A DNA stretch of 59,997 nucleotides from CAZQQN01 sp964549595 (GTDB lineage Bacteria; Bacteroidota; Bacteroidia; CAILMK01; CAYYUA01): NCBI GenBank assembly GCA_964549595.1, contig CAZJWK010000007.1:1-59997 (forward strand), written 5' to 3'. The first letter of the stretch is position 1, and each line of letters starts with the position of its first letter. The notes beneath the pieces were generated by a model. It saw only the letters and a list, made by a program, of their open reading frames with translations, searched no databases and had not been told where the DNA came from. A program made the translations under genes and the position numbers. Positions 15,056 to 24,724 of this stretch are shown here, in pieces.

Positions 15056-15505
15056 ATGCAATTGGTTATTGGCAGTGATCATGCAGGTTATGATTTAAAA
15101 GAACACCTGGAAAATTGGCTTAAGGGTAAAGGCTATCATGTTGATGACTTTGGAACCCACTCCAGCGATAGTTGTGATTATCCGGATTTTTCCCACCCAG
15201 TGGCTGATGCAGTGGAAAAAGGTGAATATGACCTTGGTATTGTCCTGTGTGGATCGGCTAATGGCACTTGTATGACCGCCAATAAACATCAGGGCATAAG
15301 AGCTGCTTTATGCTGGATACCCGAAATCGCTCGCTTAGCTAAAGCGCACAACAATGCCAATATGGTTTGTATTCCCGCCCGCTTTGTTGACCAGGAAAAT
15401 GCTGAGCTTATCACCGAAACCTTTTTAAAAACCGATTTTGAAGGGGGTAGGCATGAAAAAAGGGTGGCAAAGATACCCGCACACCAGGCTGACCAATCCA
15501 CCTGA
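15056..15505 (+). CDS. rpiB: Ribose-5-phosphate isomerase B
   Basis: A 149-residue RpiB/LacAB family isomerase that interconverts ribose-5-phosphate and ribulose-5-phosphate. It begins MQLVIGSDHAGYD with D8 and H9, has catalytic C65 in VLCGSANGTCMTANK, and H98 in AKAHNNANMVCIPARF. In Escherichia coli RpiB the motif reads CGTG; here it is CGSANG, a small variation at the anion-binding loop. Start chosen at 15056 because the family begins exactly there. The gene stands alone with its own promoter-like box. Confidence 0.95.
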   Translation: MQLVIGSDHAGYDLKEHLENWLKGKGYHVDDFGTHSSDSCDYPDFSHPVADAVEKGEYDLGIVLCGSANGTCMTANKHQGIRAALCWIPEIARLAKAHNNANMVCIPARFVDQENAELITETFLKTDFEGGRHEKRVAKIPAHQADQST

Positions 15506-15550
15506 TTAAGGCTTAACTAACCCAATAGAATAGTGGGTTAAATTTTCTGA

Positions 15551-15853
15551 CCCATTGAGCCTCTGAAAGTCACTTATGAGCGATCGTTTAAGGTGATCGG
15601 GGACCCATCCGCCCTTAATGATGATAAAAAGTATCGTTTAAAGATTCTTTCTATTGATCAGCTCTTAAGGCCAAATATCCGGACAAGCAGTAGGAAGTAT
15701 TTTCAGAACTATCCGGACCTTTAATTAGATCCTGAGGTTTTGTCTTTATTAGAAATTATTAGGAAATCCTTATCCGTGTTAAATTCAACAGACGGTTCCC
15801 TTGCTTATTTTGCCAATAGCATTAATCCACTACAGGCAAAGAATATGGTTTAA
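15551..15853 (+). pseudogene. Possible decayed ORF
   Basis: One frame reads 57 codons from 15551 to a stop at 15722, then continues for 42 codons in the same frame to a second stop at 15851. The translation has ordinary protein composition (for example KKYRLKILSIDQLLRPNIR before the stop, and SLAYFANSINPLQAKNMV at the end), and no ATG opens it. It could be the remains of a gene of about 100 residues broken by a point stop and missing its start. Chance cannot be excluded at this length, and I recognise no family. The rest of 15506-16178 shows only AT-rich DNA. Confidence 0.3.
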
Positions 15854-16178
15854 ACCTTACCTTTAGGGATCCCGGGTTTTTTCAATGGACTTTAATTGTT
15901 TTAAAATTATTGGTCGAAGTTTATGTCGAATTGGCAGTTTTTTCCTCCAAATTAGTCTAAAAAAGCTATAAAATTAAGGAAATATTTTTAAAATTGGCCT
16001 TGACTTTTAATATTAATATTCTCTTAATAGTCATTTAACCTTTGGATCAAAGTTGAATTTAACCTTTGATTCATGGGCTTTAAACGGATTAAGGTTTTTT
16101 CAGGAAGTTTTATAACCGTATTTCGGAGGTGCCTTATATATAAGTAAAATTTTGCTAAACAATTCTTAAACTATTCCT

Positions 16179-19100
16179 ATGTTACGCTTTTCCTTTCGAA
16201 TCATGGGTATTTTACTCGCATTAGCAATCTTTAATGGAAGTGACAATATTGTATTAGCCCAATCGGTTATTGCGCAGCAGGATTTTGACGGATCCACACC
16301 CAAATGGGATTACCATTCCAATGTCCCTTTTTTTGATAACACGTGGGGAAGCGATGGACGATATGATGATGTTCCCAGTTCAGCGTGGAGTGGAAATTTA
16401 AATTTTAGTAGTCTGTCGGGTAAAGTGTTGGGTATAAATGATTTGGATGATGAGGGGAATAATGGTACGGAAAATACTGCTAAAGTCACATTCGAAGAAC
16501 GAAATGTAAGCGGCTATCAAAACGTAAAAATCACATTCGATTATGATTTTGAATCTTTTGACAAATTCGAATATGAAGTGTTCGAAGACGGGTCCGGTCA
16601 AGGGTTGCAGACCTTAGTCAATGGCAATACCAAACAAGGTAACCAATCCATTTCAATAAGCAGCAATACTCAGAAAGTGAAATTGGTTTTTAGGATAAAG
16701 CAAAATAGTGCTTCTGAATATGGCGGAATTGATAATATTCAATTAAAGGGTAATCAAAAGAGCCAATCCGAGCCGGCCAATCAACCAAATAATTTTAAAG
16801 CGTCCCCAGAAAACAATAGCCAGATAGAGCTGACCTGGACAGATGCCAGTGCCGGTCCTCAAGCGCCGGACGGTTACCTTATAAAAGCCAAAAACGCCAA
16901 TACCATTTCCGCTCCGAGTGATGGCTCAGATCCGGTAATTGATGATGACCTCTCTGATGGAAGCGGTACCGTAAAAGTGGGTCATGGTTCGGGTGGTTCT
17001 TACGCTTTTACGGGCTTAAACCGGGATACGGAGTATCATTTTCAAATCTGGTCATTTACAAATGCCGAGGGCAATATTGATTACCTTAATAGCAATAGCA
17101 GCCCTGCCTCTAACGGCCCCACCGCAAAGGATACTACCCATGAAGACAAAGATTTCTACACCGAGTCTTTTGAAACAGGTTCGGGGTTTAGTTATCCGAA
17201 CGGTAATGGCCATTCCGGAGAAGATATTTTTGACCGCACAGATTTAATTGGTTATGATGCTACAGCGGATTTCATTTATTCAGGTTTGGATCAATCCTAT
17301 TACATAGCAGGTGAAGACATAAACGGTACTTTAAGTACTTCAGAAGGGCAGGTTAAGATTACCGATGTTGATATTAGTGACTACCGGGATTTGAAAATAA
17401 AAGGAGATTTTGCATCTGGTTCCAATTCCGGTATTGAAAACAGTGATTTTATTTCCGTGGAGATAAAAATAGATAATGGTAGCTGGAAAGAGGTTGGGCG
17501 TTTTGAAGGGAATGGTAACAATAGGTTTGGTGAAGATACCGACCTGGACGGAACGGCTGACGGTACAGAGCTTGACGGGGAATTCGAAGAATTTGTATGG
17601 TCTTTTTCCGGTAATGGGAATGACCTGGATATCCGTATCAAAATGGATATGAATGGCGGAGACGAGGAAGCTGCTTTCGACAATATACGGGTAGCCGGTG
17701 AATCGCTCAAAAGATGGGATGATGGAGCTTCAGGCAATTCGGATTGGAGTAGCGCTGATAATTGGAATCCCAAAGGAGTACCCAACCGGAATGATAGCGT
17801 TATTTTCGATGATACCCACTTATCGGGTGATTATACGGTAACCATTGACCAAAACCTGAACCAGAAGAAAGTGCTTTCAATGGATATAGTACCGGGTTCA
17901 AACCAGTCTATTACCGTTAAAAGGGCTTCTGGTTTAAACAGTTTTCAACTTACAGGCGGTAATGATAAAAATTTACTTGTGATTGAAGGCAATGCCACTT
18001 ACATAGATAAAAACAAAGAAGGCTTGGCAGAAAATTTTGACCAGGGAAATGGCAATATATTGGTGAAAGCCGATGGCACTTATAAGGTGAATAACCAAAG
18101 CAGTGGTCAATTTAGCACGGCTTCCCTGGTGGATGCATTGGCTTCTGCCTCCAGTACAAAGGGTGAGGTTGTTATTCAGTCAGTGCAGCAAACCCTATCA
18201 GCTTCCGGTAAAACCTATCCGACTCAATTAACCCTTAAGCGGAATACAAACGCATCCAATAATCCCATACAATATAAAACTGGGGGTTCTAATGATTTTA
18301 CCATTAAAGGAGATTTCACGGTAGGTGATGATGTGACCTTTAAAGGTAAAAGTGGTCGAAGTGGGAATTTAGTGATAAAGGGCGATTTAGCCCTTAAAAA
18401 CAATTCAGACATCAATTTGAATACCGGAAGCCAGGAGTTGGTTTTAAAGGGAAGCAGTCAACAATCCTTAACAGGGTTAAGCCAAATTGCGACCTTTACA
18501 GTGGATAATAGTAATGGTGTAGATCTGGATGAAAGCTTGACTGTTAACGATCAATTAAACCTGACCAATGGGGTTTTAAACCTTACCAATAGTAGTGATG
18601 TACTAACCATAGAAGACGATGTTACTGTTAGTCCTTCTGGTGGGAAAAGTACATCCTATGTGGATGGAACCGTTAAGAAAAAAGGCGATGATCAATTTAC
18701 TTTTCCTATTGGAGATGGTAATAAATGGGCGAAGCTGGAAATATCCGCTCCATCGAACACCACAGATGCATTTAAAGCAGGATATAACAACAGTGGTTAC
18801 ACCAATACATCCTCTATGGCACCACAATCCAATAACCCTAATAACAACCCTCAGCTTAACAATGTGAGTGACGTGGAATATTGGACCTTAGATAACACCA
18901 ACGGAAGTCCAACGGTTGATGTGACCCTGCATTGGGAGGATGGGTCCTCTTCGGGCAGTAATATAACCAACCTGAGTAAATTAAAGGTAGCCCATTGGAA
19001 CAGTAGTAACAGTGAATGGGAAAATTATGGGAAAAGTAGCACCAGCGGAAGTAAATCCGGGTCAGGCAGCATTACATTGAATAACGTTAGTAATTTCAGT

Positions 19101-19685
19101 CCGTTCACTTTTGGATCCACCTCGAGTAATTCGAATCCGCTGCCTGTAGAGATGCTTTATTTCAGGGCTGAAAAGCAAAATGAGAGGGTTCGGCTTGATT
19201 GGGCCACTGCAGCTGAAACCCGGAATGATCATTTTCTGGTTCAACGAAAACAGGCCCATGGAGAGTGGAAAAACATTGGCAAAGTGGAAGGGTATGGCAA
19301 TGCGACAACCAGGCATGAATACCAATTTTATGATGGAAATCCCTGCCAGGTGAATTATTACAGACTTAAGCAAGTGGATTTTGACGGTACTTTTGATTTT
19401 TCCTCAGTAAAGGCTGTGAAGGTTAGCCCTAATGAAGACCAATTTAAAGTGGTAGCCCCTTTCGGGGAAAACCCTTATATTGAATCCGATGTCGCAAAAA
19501 AGCAAGCCGTGCAAATCCGTGTTTTAAACCTGGAAGGTGATCTTTTGGAACAAAAGGAAAAAAATGTGTATCCGGGTTCCGGACGAGTAAAAATACCGGC
19601 TTGGGATCAATTGGCCGGTGGCACTTATCTCTTAAGAATCCTCAATGACCATAGTGTCCATACGAAAAAATTAATAAAGCATTGA
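16179..19685 (+). CDS. Large secreted protein with fibronectin III region and T9SS type A sorting domain
   Basis: A 1168-residue surface or secreted protein. A signal peptide (residues 1-28, ending VLAQ) precedes a beta-rich region (about 30-195), a fibronectin type III domain (about 200-310), a second beta-sandwich region rich in Asp and Gly (about 325-510), and a part opening with SSADNWNPKGVPNRNDSVIF (about 521-540) that resembles parallel-beta repeat proteins. Residues about 990-1080 are the LPVEMLYFRA...RLDWATAAE region found just before sorting domains. The last 70 residues, ending GGTYLLRILNDHSVHTKKLI, are a type A T9SS signal, directing export through the Por system and anchoring or release. 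The binding target is not identifiable. Confidence 0.88.
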   Translation: MLRFSFRIMGILLALAIFNGSDNIVLAQSVIAQQDFDGSTPKWDYHSNVPFFDNTWGSDGRYDDVPSSAWSGNLNFSSLSGKVLGINDLDDEGNNGTENTAKVTFEERNVSGYQNVKITFDYDFESFDKFEYEVFEDGSGQGLQTLVNGNTKQGNQSISISSNTQKVKLVFRIKQNSASEYGGIDNIQLKGNQKSQSEPANQPNNFKASPENNSQIELTWTDASAGPQAPDGYLIKAKNANTISAPSDGSDPVIDDDLSDGSGTVKVGHGSGGSYAFTGLNRDTEYHFQIWSFTNAEGNIDYLNSNSSPASNGPTAKDTTHEDKDFYTESFETGSGFSYPNGNGHSGEDIFDRTDLIGYDATADFIYSGLDQSYYIAGEDINGTLSTSEGQVKITDVDISDYRDLKIKGDFASGSNSGIENSDFISVEIKIDNGSWKEVGRFEGNGNNRFGEDTDLDGTADGTELDGEFEEFVWSFSGNGNDLDIRIKMDMNGGDEEAAFDNIRVAGESLKRWDDGASGNSDWSSADNWNPKGVPNRNDSVIFDDTHLSGDYTVTIDQNLNQKKVLSMDIVPGSNQSITVKRASGLNSFQLTGGNDKNLLVIEGNATYIDKNKEGLAENFDQGNGNILVKADGTYKVNNQSSGQFSTASLVDALASASSTKGEVVIQSVQQTLSASGKTYPTQLTLKRNTNASNNPIQYKTGGSNDFTIKGDFTVGDDVTFKGKSGRSGNLVIKGDLALKNNSDINLNTGSQELVLKGSSQQSLTGLSQIATFTVDNSNGVDLDESLTVNDQLNLTNGVLNLTNSSDVLTIEDDVTVSPSGGKSTSYVDGTVKKKGDDQFTFPIGDGNKWAKLEISAPSNTTDAFKAGYNNSGYTNTSSMAPQSNNPNNNPQLNNVSDVEYWTLDNTNGSPTVDVTLHWEDGSSSGSNITNLSKLKVAHWNSSNSEWENYGKSSTSGSKSGSGSITLNNVSNFSPFTFGSTSSNSNPLPVEMLYFRAEKQNERVRLDWATAAETRNDHFLVQRKQAHGEWKNIGKVEGYGNATTRHEYQFYDGNPCQVNYYRLKQVDFDGTFDFSSVKAVKVSPNEDQFKVVAPFGENPYIESDVAKKQAVQIRVLNLEGDLLEQKEKNVYPGSGRVKIPAWDQLAGGTYLLRILNDHSVHTKKLIKH

Positions 19686-19691
19686 GGGAAA

Positions 19692-20657
19692 TTAATCTAT
19701 TCTTATGCTGTCTTTTCTTGCATAAGCATTTCGCTCAGAAGGGTCTTGATTCCTTGAGACCAATTCTGCGAGGAAACCAGTGAGAAACAACTGGGTTCCT
19801 ATTATTACTGCCGTCAAAGCTAAGAAAAACAATGGCCGGTTTACTACTTCTCTGACCTGGTAATGATAAACCAAGGAGGCCATAACTTTTTCCCCAATAA
19901 TCCATAGAGCAATGATGGCGCCAAAGATAAAGGTGAATGTACCGAGGGTCCCGAATAAGTGCATGGGTTTTTTACTGAACCGGGAAACAAAAAGGATAGA
20001 GAGCAAATCCAAAAATCCATTGATAAATCGCTCAGTACCAAATTTAGAAGCCCCATATTTTCTGGGTCTATGATGGACGACCTTTTCCCCGATATTGGTA
20101 AACCCGGCCCATTTGGCTATAACAGGGATATACCGGTGCATTTCTCCATAGACTTCAATATTCTTAACCACTTGCTTTCGGTAAGCCTTAAGGCCACAAT
20201 TAAAATCGTGAAGGTTAATGCCTGTAAGTTTGGCCGTTACCCAGTTAAACAACTTCGTGGGCAGGGTTTTAGTAACCGGATCATACCGTTTTTTCTTCCA
20301 TCCGGAGATCAGGTCATAGTGATTATTTACCAGCATTTGGTAAAATTCCGGTATTTCTTCCGGGCTATCCTGTAAATCGGAATCCATGGTAATGACCACT
20401 TCCCCGTTAGCTGCTTTGAAACCGTCATTTAGGGCTGCTGACTTGCCATTGTTTCTGATGAAACTAATTCCGCGGACCTGATTATTGTTTTCCGCAATAT
20501 GCCTGATGGTTTCCCAGCTTTGGTCTTTACTGCCGTCATCAATGAAAATAACCTCGTAGGAGAAACCCTCCCTTTCCATTACCTGATGGATCCAGTTTGT
20601 CAGGTCGTATAAGGAATCAGCCTCGTTATAAACCGGTATAACAATAGAAACATCCAT
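19692..20657 (-). CDS. Glycosyltransferase family 2, polyprenyl-phosphate type
   Basis: A 321-residue GT-A enzyme with two C-terminal membrane helices (about 235-260 and 275-300), the layout of dolichyl/undecaprenyl-phosphate sugar synthases such as GtrB. The nucleotide site reads VIPVYNEADSL, FIDDGSKDQSW and the metal DSDLQDSPEE. It likely loads a sugar onto undecaprenyl phosphate for later transfer outside the membrane. It lies six bases after the DUF4199 gene on the same strand and converges with the T9SS gene. The ArnT-like protein at 42322-44036 would use such a lipid-linked sugar, but no direct pairing can be shown. Confidence 0.9.
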   Translation of the reverse strand: MDVSIVIPVYNEADSLYDLTNWIHQVMEREGFSYEVIFIDDGSKDQSWETIRHIAENNNQVRGISFIRNNGKSAALNDGFKAANGEVVITMDSDLQDSPEEIPEFYQMLVNNHYDLISGWKKKRYDPVTKTLPTKLFNWVTAKLTGINLHDFNCGLKAYRKQVVKNIEVYGEMHRYIPVIAKWAGFTNIGEKVVHHRPRKYGASKFGTERFINGFLDLLSILFVSRFSKKPMHLFGTLGTFTFIFGAIIALWIIGEKVMASLVYHYQVREVVNRPLFFLALTAVIIGTQLFLTGFLAELVSRNQDPSERNAYARKDSIRID

Positions 20658-20663
20658 TCCGGA

Positions 20664-21206
20664 TCAAGCTTCAGGTTCTTTTTTGATGAAAGCGGCAATG
20701 ATTAACGCAACCACACAACTTAACAAACTAAAAATAAATGTCAGGAAAAGGGCATGAAAAACGGTGAAACTGGAATTCCTGATGTTTTCAATCTGCTTTT
20801 GGATTTGCTCCTTATTGGCATCTTTTTGGGACAGGGTTTCTTTTAAGCGTTCTATGGTAATTTGTTTTGTCTCTTCTTGTAAGCTTGGGTCTATGAAATT
20901 AAATAGTAAGTAGTAAAATGCATGGTAAATCACCACTACGATAACAAATGTAATGACTACACTGAAAACGGCATCCTTAAACTCAAGAATACCGTCATTG
21001 TTTTGCTTTTCCTCTAAACCGGCCCTTATACCGAGGGCAATGTTCAGGATTAATAGTAAGCCAAATACCACAAGGCTATATTGAGGGTCCGTAAAATTTT
21101 TTACACCGGTCATGTAATAAAAAATAAGGACAAGGATGGTCAGTAACCCTCCCGTGATACCATACTTGACAGAAGGGTTTTGCCAGATGCTAGCATATTT
21201 TATCAT
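20664..21206 (-). CDS. DUF4199 family membrane protein
   Basis: A 180-residue protein with four membrane segments (about 15-33, 40-60, 80-102 and 145-172) and a charged, coiled-coil-like loop between the third and fourth (about 108-142). This layout and wording (EFKDAVFSVVITFVIVVVIY) match DUF4199, a Bacteroidota family of unknown function. It lies between the dihydroorotase homologue and the GT2 gene, an order I recall from other Cytophagales genomes. It probably belongs to one transcript running from 24594 down to 19692. Confidence 0.8.
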   Translation of the reverse strand: MIKYASIWQNPSVKYGITGGLLTILVLIFYYMTGVKNFTDPQYSLVVFGLLLILNIALGIRAGLEEKQNNDGILEFKDAVFSVVITFVIVVVIYHAFYYLLFNFIDPSLQEETKQITIERLKETLSQKDANKEQIQKQIENIRNSSFTVFHALFLTFIFSLLSCVVALIIAAFIKKEPEA

Positions 21207-21263
21207 GAATAAGAATCGGGATTTAATTTGATCAAAATTAATAAAACATCGATAATCAGGCTT

Positions 21264-22532
21264 CTATACTTTCTCAAACTTACCGTTGTTGACGATTCCC
21301 ATGGCTTTTCCCTTCATTTGCTTGTTAAAGTAAAACGTATTCCTTGATCTGGACTTATTGGTTTTTTCATTCAATTCCCATTCCCAATCCGGGTCAAAAA
21401 TTGTTAAGTTAGCCAGTGCATTTTCCTGCAAGGTACAAGTCGGAATACCGAGAAGGTTTCGCGGTGCTTTGGTGATTTGTTTTATTATGGTGTTTTCAAG
21501 GGTTTGCTTACTAAAGGCTTTTTGTAGAAGGGGGAATAGAATCTGTACGCCTATGGCTCCATCCTCTGCAAGGGGGAATTCACATTTTTTATTTTCATAG
21601 AGTACAGGGGTATGATTGGATACTACGGTATCTACAATGCCTTTTTCCAATCCTTCTTTTAAGGCATCCCTATCACCTTTGGTTCTTAATGGAGGGGTGT
21701 GTTTCAAATTGGTATCGTAGCGCATTAAATCCTCCTCAGAATGAAGGAGGTGGTATATAGAAACATCCGCTGATACGGGCAATCCTTCATTTTTAGCTTT
21801 CTGAATTTGGTCCACACTTCTTGATGTGGTGATGTTTGCAAAATGAACCCGCGCCCCTGTATACCTCGCCACTTCAAGATCTCTGGCAATGGCAATGTGC
21901 TCAGCGATTTCAGGATCACCTTTTAATCCGAGTAATACATTGGTAGTGCCTTCATTCATTTCTCCGCCCTCCTTTAGTTCAGCATGCTGAGGGTGTAGCA
22001 TTAATAAACCATCAAAACTCCTGGTATACAACATAGCCCTTTTAAGGAGGCCTGCGTCTTTTATAGGTTTCGGACCATTTGTGAAGGCCAATGCGCCTGC
22101 TTCCCTTAAGTCCAGCATTTCGGTGATTTCATCCTTATTGTCAGGTTTTGAGATGGTGGCGAAAGGCAAAATCTCTGTAGGAGATTCAGGGCGCTGATTG
22201 TTAATATATTGGATTTGTGCTTTGGAAGAAAGGGGGGGTGATGTTAGTGGTGAAAGCCCTACCTGGGTAATGCCCCCTGCTGAGGCTGCCCTGGTACCGG
22301 ATATTAAATCTTCCCGGTTTTCCTGACCCGGATCACAAAAATGAACCTGCATATCAATCCAGCCAGGCGAAATGTGGCAATTTTCCCACTCAATGGTTTC
22401 CTGTTTCTCTTCAGCTTTAATGTCATCAGCAATATTAGTTATGGTTCCATGCTTGATTAATACATCTTTTTGTTGCTGATGATATGGGGAATCCGGATCT
22501 ATCAGGGTTCCTTTTTTGATAAGTATTTCCAT
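21264..22532 (-). CDS. Dihydroorotase-like protein, probably catalytically inactive
   Basis: A 422-residue amidohydrolase-fold protein aligning with type I dihydroorotases throughout. Several active-site residues are changed. The HxH metal pair, normally DxHxH after PGxID, reads IDMQVHF with Q62. The catalytic TDHAPH near residue 305 reads SNHTPV, so aspartate is asparagine. The metal histidine of the VHxAHxST motif is asparagine in RVHFANITTSRS. This resembles the inactive PyrC-prime partners that scaffold aspartate transcarbamoylase in some bacteria. An active dihydroorotase is expected elsewhere. Its start lies one base after the vWA gene stop, so the two are co-transcribed. Confidence 0.85.
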   Translation of the reverse strand: MEILIKKGTLIDPDSPYHQQQKDVLIKHGTITNIADDIKAEEKQETIEWENCHISPGWIDMQVHFCDPGQENREDLISGTRAASAGGITQVGLSPLTSPPLSSKAQIQYINNQRPESPTEILPFATISKPDNKDEITEMLDLREAGALAFTNGPKPIKDAGLLKRAMLYTRSFDGLLMLHPQHAELKEGGEMNEGTTNVLLGLKGDPEIAEHIAIARDLEVARYTGARVHFANITTSRSVDQIQKAKNEGLPVSADVSIYHLLHSEEDLMRYDTNLKHTPPLRTKGDRDALKEGLEKGIVDTVVSNHTPVLYENKKCEFPLAEDGAIGVQILFPLLQKAFSKQTLENTIIKQITKAPRNLLGIPTCTLQENALANLTIFDPDWEWELNEKTNKSRSRNTFYFNKQMKGKAMGIVNNGKFEKV

Positions 22533-22533
22533 C

Positions 22534-24594
22534 CTAAGGCAAAATTTTTAATAACAAGACCTCTATCAAAAGCAATCCTAAAGCTAACCAAAGGAAGGTT
22601 TTCCAGAGAAATTGCCCTTTTTGAACCTCCTTAATTTTATGGGAAAGGTTGGCATATTCTCCTGAAACCAAGTTGACATTGTTTTCCCGGGTAAATCGCT
22701 TTAACCTTTGTTTGGAATAAGTAGCCATTTGAGACTCATCCCTGTTAAAGTTAAAGGCGAAGTGGGGTATGTTTTTGTCTTCCTTTGTTCCTTTTTCCCG
22801 GTTATTGGGTAATAAACGATATATGCCTGCTTCCGGAATTTGGTTATTGATGTATAACCGCCAATTTCCGGCTTTTCTTTTTTGTGGGGGAATTACTTCG
22901 AAATCCCCTTTTACAAGCTTGAAAACTTTATCTTGATTGGTTTTCTTTTTATCCACTTCAATCACTTGATTTTTACCGATTTTATAAGCCAGTTGCCTTG
23001 GTTTTTCCTGGTAAAAGGCCATTTTGTAAATCATGGGTACAAAAATGGCATTTTGGGTCATGTTACTCCATTCTTTATCAAAAGGAATTGCTGAAACAAA
23101 AATGGTCCCTTGTTGATAGGGATAAAGGCTTAGCAGGCTTTGGCCTTTGTTAAGTTTCATTAATACCCTTTCCCGGGTATTGGCAAAACTTGTGGATTGG
23201 TAAAATTTTTTGGCTTTTGGTAACCTTACGTTATCCGGAATTTCTTCGAATACATCCTGAAAAAGAGGGTGATCAAAATTCACATGGGTTACTGATTGCT
23301 TTTGCTTTGAAATGCCCGTAAACTCATTAGCATTTACCGTATTTAATAATTCAGAGTAGGGCATTTGATTAGCCGCAGCATTGCTGGGAGGGAGTAATAA
23401 GGTATTCCCACCTTCTTGTACAAAATCCTTTAACTCGGCCACCAATCCAGAGGAGGGGTTGCTAAGCTCATTAAGTATTATAAAATCATACTCAGGAAAA
23501 GCGGAATAATCAAGGTTCCCTTTTTTTCGGTTATCTACCTGGAAATAGGGATCGGTTCCAAAACCCGCATTTAAATAAGGGTTGTTGCTGTTACGGTTTA
23601 TCACCAGTACTCGTGCCTGCTTTTTGACCGGATAACTAATAAAGTATTTATCATCAAAGGTAATGGGATAATCCTTAATTTCTAAGTATCCTGTATTCCA
23701 ACCTGTTTCGCCTACTTTGAAGACAATCTGACCCTGAGTACTTTCTCCGGCACCAATATTTTTGGTAGCCAATCCTTTTTGTTGTTCATTAATGGTCAAT
23801 TTTACAGTCAGGTCTTCAATTTTTTCATCTCCCGTGTTTTTTAAAAGGAATTTCAATGTGTTGTTTTGGTTGACCTGAATGGTTGGAGAGGCAAGCCATG
23901 CGCTATCGATAAAAAGATTGGCTTTTTTACTGGCATTTAGGGGGATAAAGTAATATTGAATATTAGAATCGGTTGCAATGTTCTGTAGCTTGCTCGTTGA
24001 TTTTTGAAAGTCGGATACAATGAAAGCTATCTTCTTGGCCGCATTTTGTTCCTTAAGAAGTGAGCTTTGCCTTTGGATGACAGTAGCCAAAGGTTTAGCG
24101 TTGGGGTTACTTTTAATTTCTTCGATTTGGTTAAAAAAGTCGGCTTTATTAAAAAACTGCTGGTTTTCTACTTTGAATTCGTTAGTTAGTACCTGAAACT
24201 GATCGGCTTCCCGATAACTTTGGGCAATTTCCCTGGCCTTTTTCTTGGCGATTTCTATTAAGTTACCTTGCTCACCAACACTTCTCATACTAAAGGAATT
24301 GTCTATAAAAATGCTAATGGCATTTTTACCGGGCTCTTTTTGAGCGTTTTCCTTTGGAAAATAAGGTTGGGCAAAAGCCAAAATTAAAGCAGAAAGGATG
24401 AGCAATCTTGTTATGAGAACCAGCCAGTTTTTTAACCGGCTTCGGGTTTGTCTTTCCTCTCTTAACTGGGATAAAAAGCGGACATTTGAAAAATAAATGG
24501 TTTTAAACCGTCTGAAATAGAAAAGGTGGATAAGAATAGGGATGAGTAAGGTAAAAAAAGCATAAAGAAATTGTGGATAAAGGAACTGCATCAA
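22534..24594 (-). CDS. BatA-type membrane protein with von Willebrand domain
   Basis: A 686-residue protein beginning with two membrane helices and the short BatA N-terminal signature (FLYPQFLYAFFTLLIPILIH, then YFSNVRFL). A von Willebrand A domain follows with an intact MIDAS motif DNSFSM near residues 96-101. Then come a beta-sandwich (about 230-320), a glutamine-amidotransferase-like region with LLLPPSNAA, and a C-terminal membrane helix. Such proteins are common in Bacteroidota and have been linked to envelope integrity and oxygen tolerance, but this type's role is unproven. A second ATG follows the first at once, so the start is uncertain by one residue. The gene is upstream in the same unit as the dihydroorotase homologue. 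Confidence 0.85.
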   Translation of the reverse strand: MMQFLYPQFLYAFFTLLIPILIHLFYFRRFKTIYFSNVRFLSQLREERQTRSRLKNWLVLITRLLILSALILAFAQPYFPKENAQKEPGKNAISIFIDNSFSMRSVGEQGNLIEIAKKKAREIAQSYREADQFQVLTNEFKVENQQFFNKADFFNQIEEIKSNPNAKPLATVIQRQSSLLKEQNAAKKIAFIVSDFQKSTSKLQNIATDSNIQYYFIPLNASKKANLFIDSAWLASPTIQVNQNNTLKFLLKNTGDEKIEDLTVKLTINEQQKGLATKNIGAGESTQGQIVFKVGETGWNTGYLEIKDYPITFDDKYFISYPVKKQARVLVINRNSNNPYLNAGFGTDPYFQVDNRKKGNLDYSAFPEYDFIILNELSNPSSGLVAELKDFVQEGGNTLLLPPSNAAANQMPYSELLNTVNANEFTGISKQKQSVTHVNFDHPLFQDVFEEIPDNVRLPKAKKFYQSTSFANTRERVLMKLNKGQSLLSLYPYQQGTIFVSAIPFDKEWSNMTQNAIFVPMIYKMAFYQEKPRQLAYKIGKNQVIEVDKKKTNQDKVFKLVKGDFEVIPPQKRKAGNWRLYINNQIPEAGIYRLLPNNREKGTKEDKNIPHFAFNFNRDESQMATYSKQRLKRFTRENNVNLVSGEYANLSHKIKEVQKGQFLWKTFLWLALGLLLIEVLLLKILP

Positions 24595-24667
24595 TGCTAA
24601 ACCCCTGTTGCTAATTGAGGATAATTAAGAAACAAAAAGTGCGCCAATAAAAACCCAATGTTTAGCG

Positions 24668-24707
24668 CAAAAAAAAGCTGACCTTTTTAAAAGGTCAGCT
24701 TTTTTTT
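24668..24707 (-). terminator. Strong rho-independent terminator
   Basis: A perfect palindrome: AAAAAAAAGCTGACCTT, a short spacer, then AAGGTCAGCTTTTTTTT. It is symmetric, so it can work on both strands. It closes the lipoprotein transcript ending at 24725 and separates it from the vWA unit. Confidence 0.9.
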
Positions 24708-24724
24708 GTGACCGAAATTAAAAA

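Noticed and set aside
17381..17785. A 134-codon minus-strand ORF
   Set aside because: It is antisense within the T9SS type A protein and has a serine/proline-rich composition typical of a shadow.
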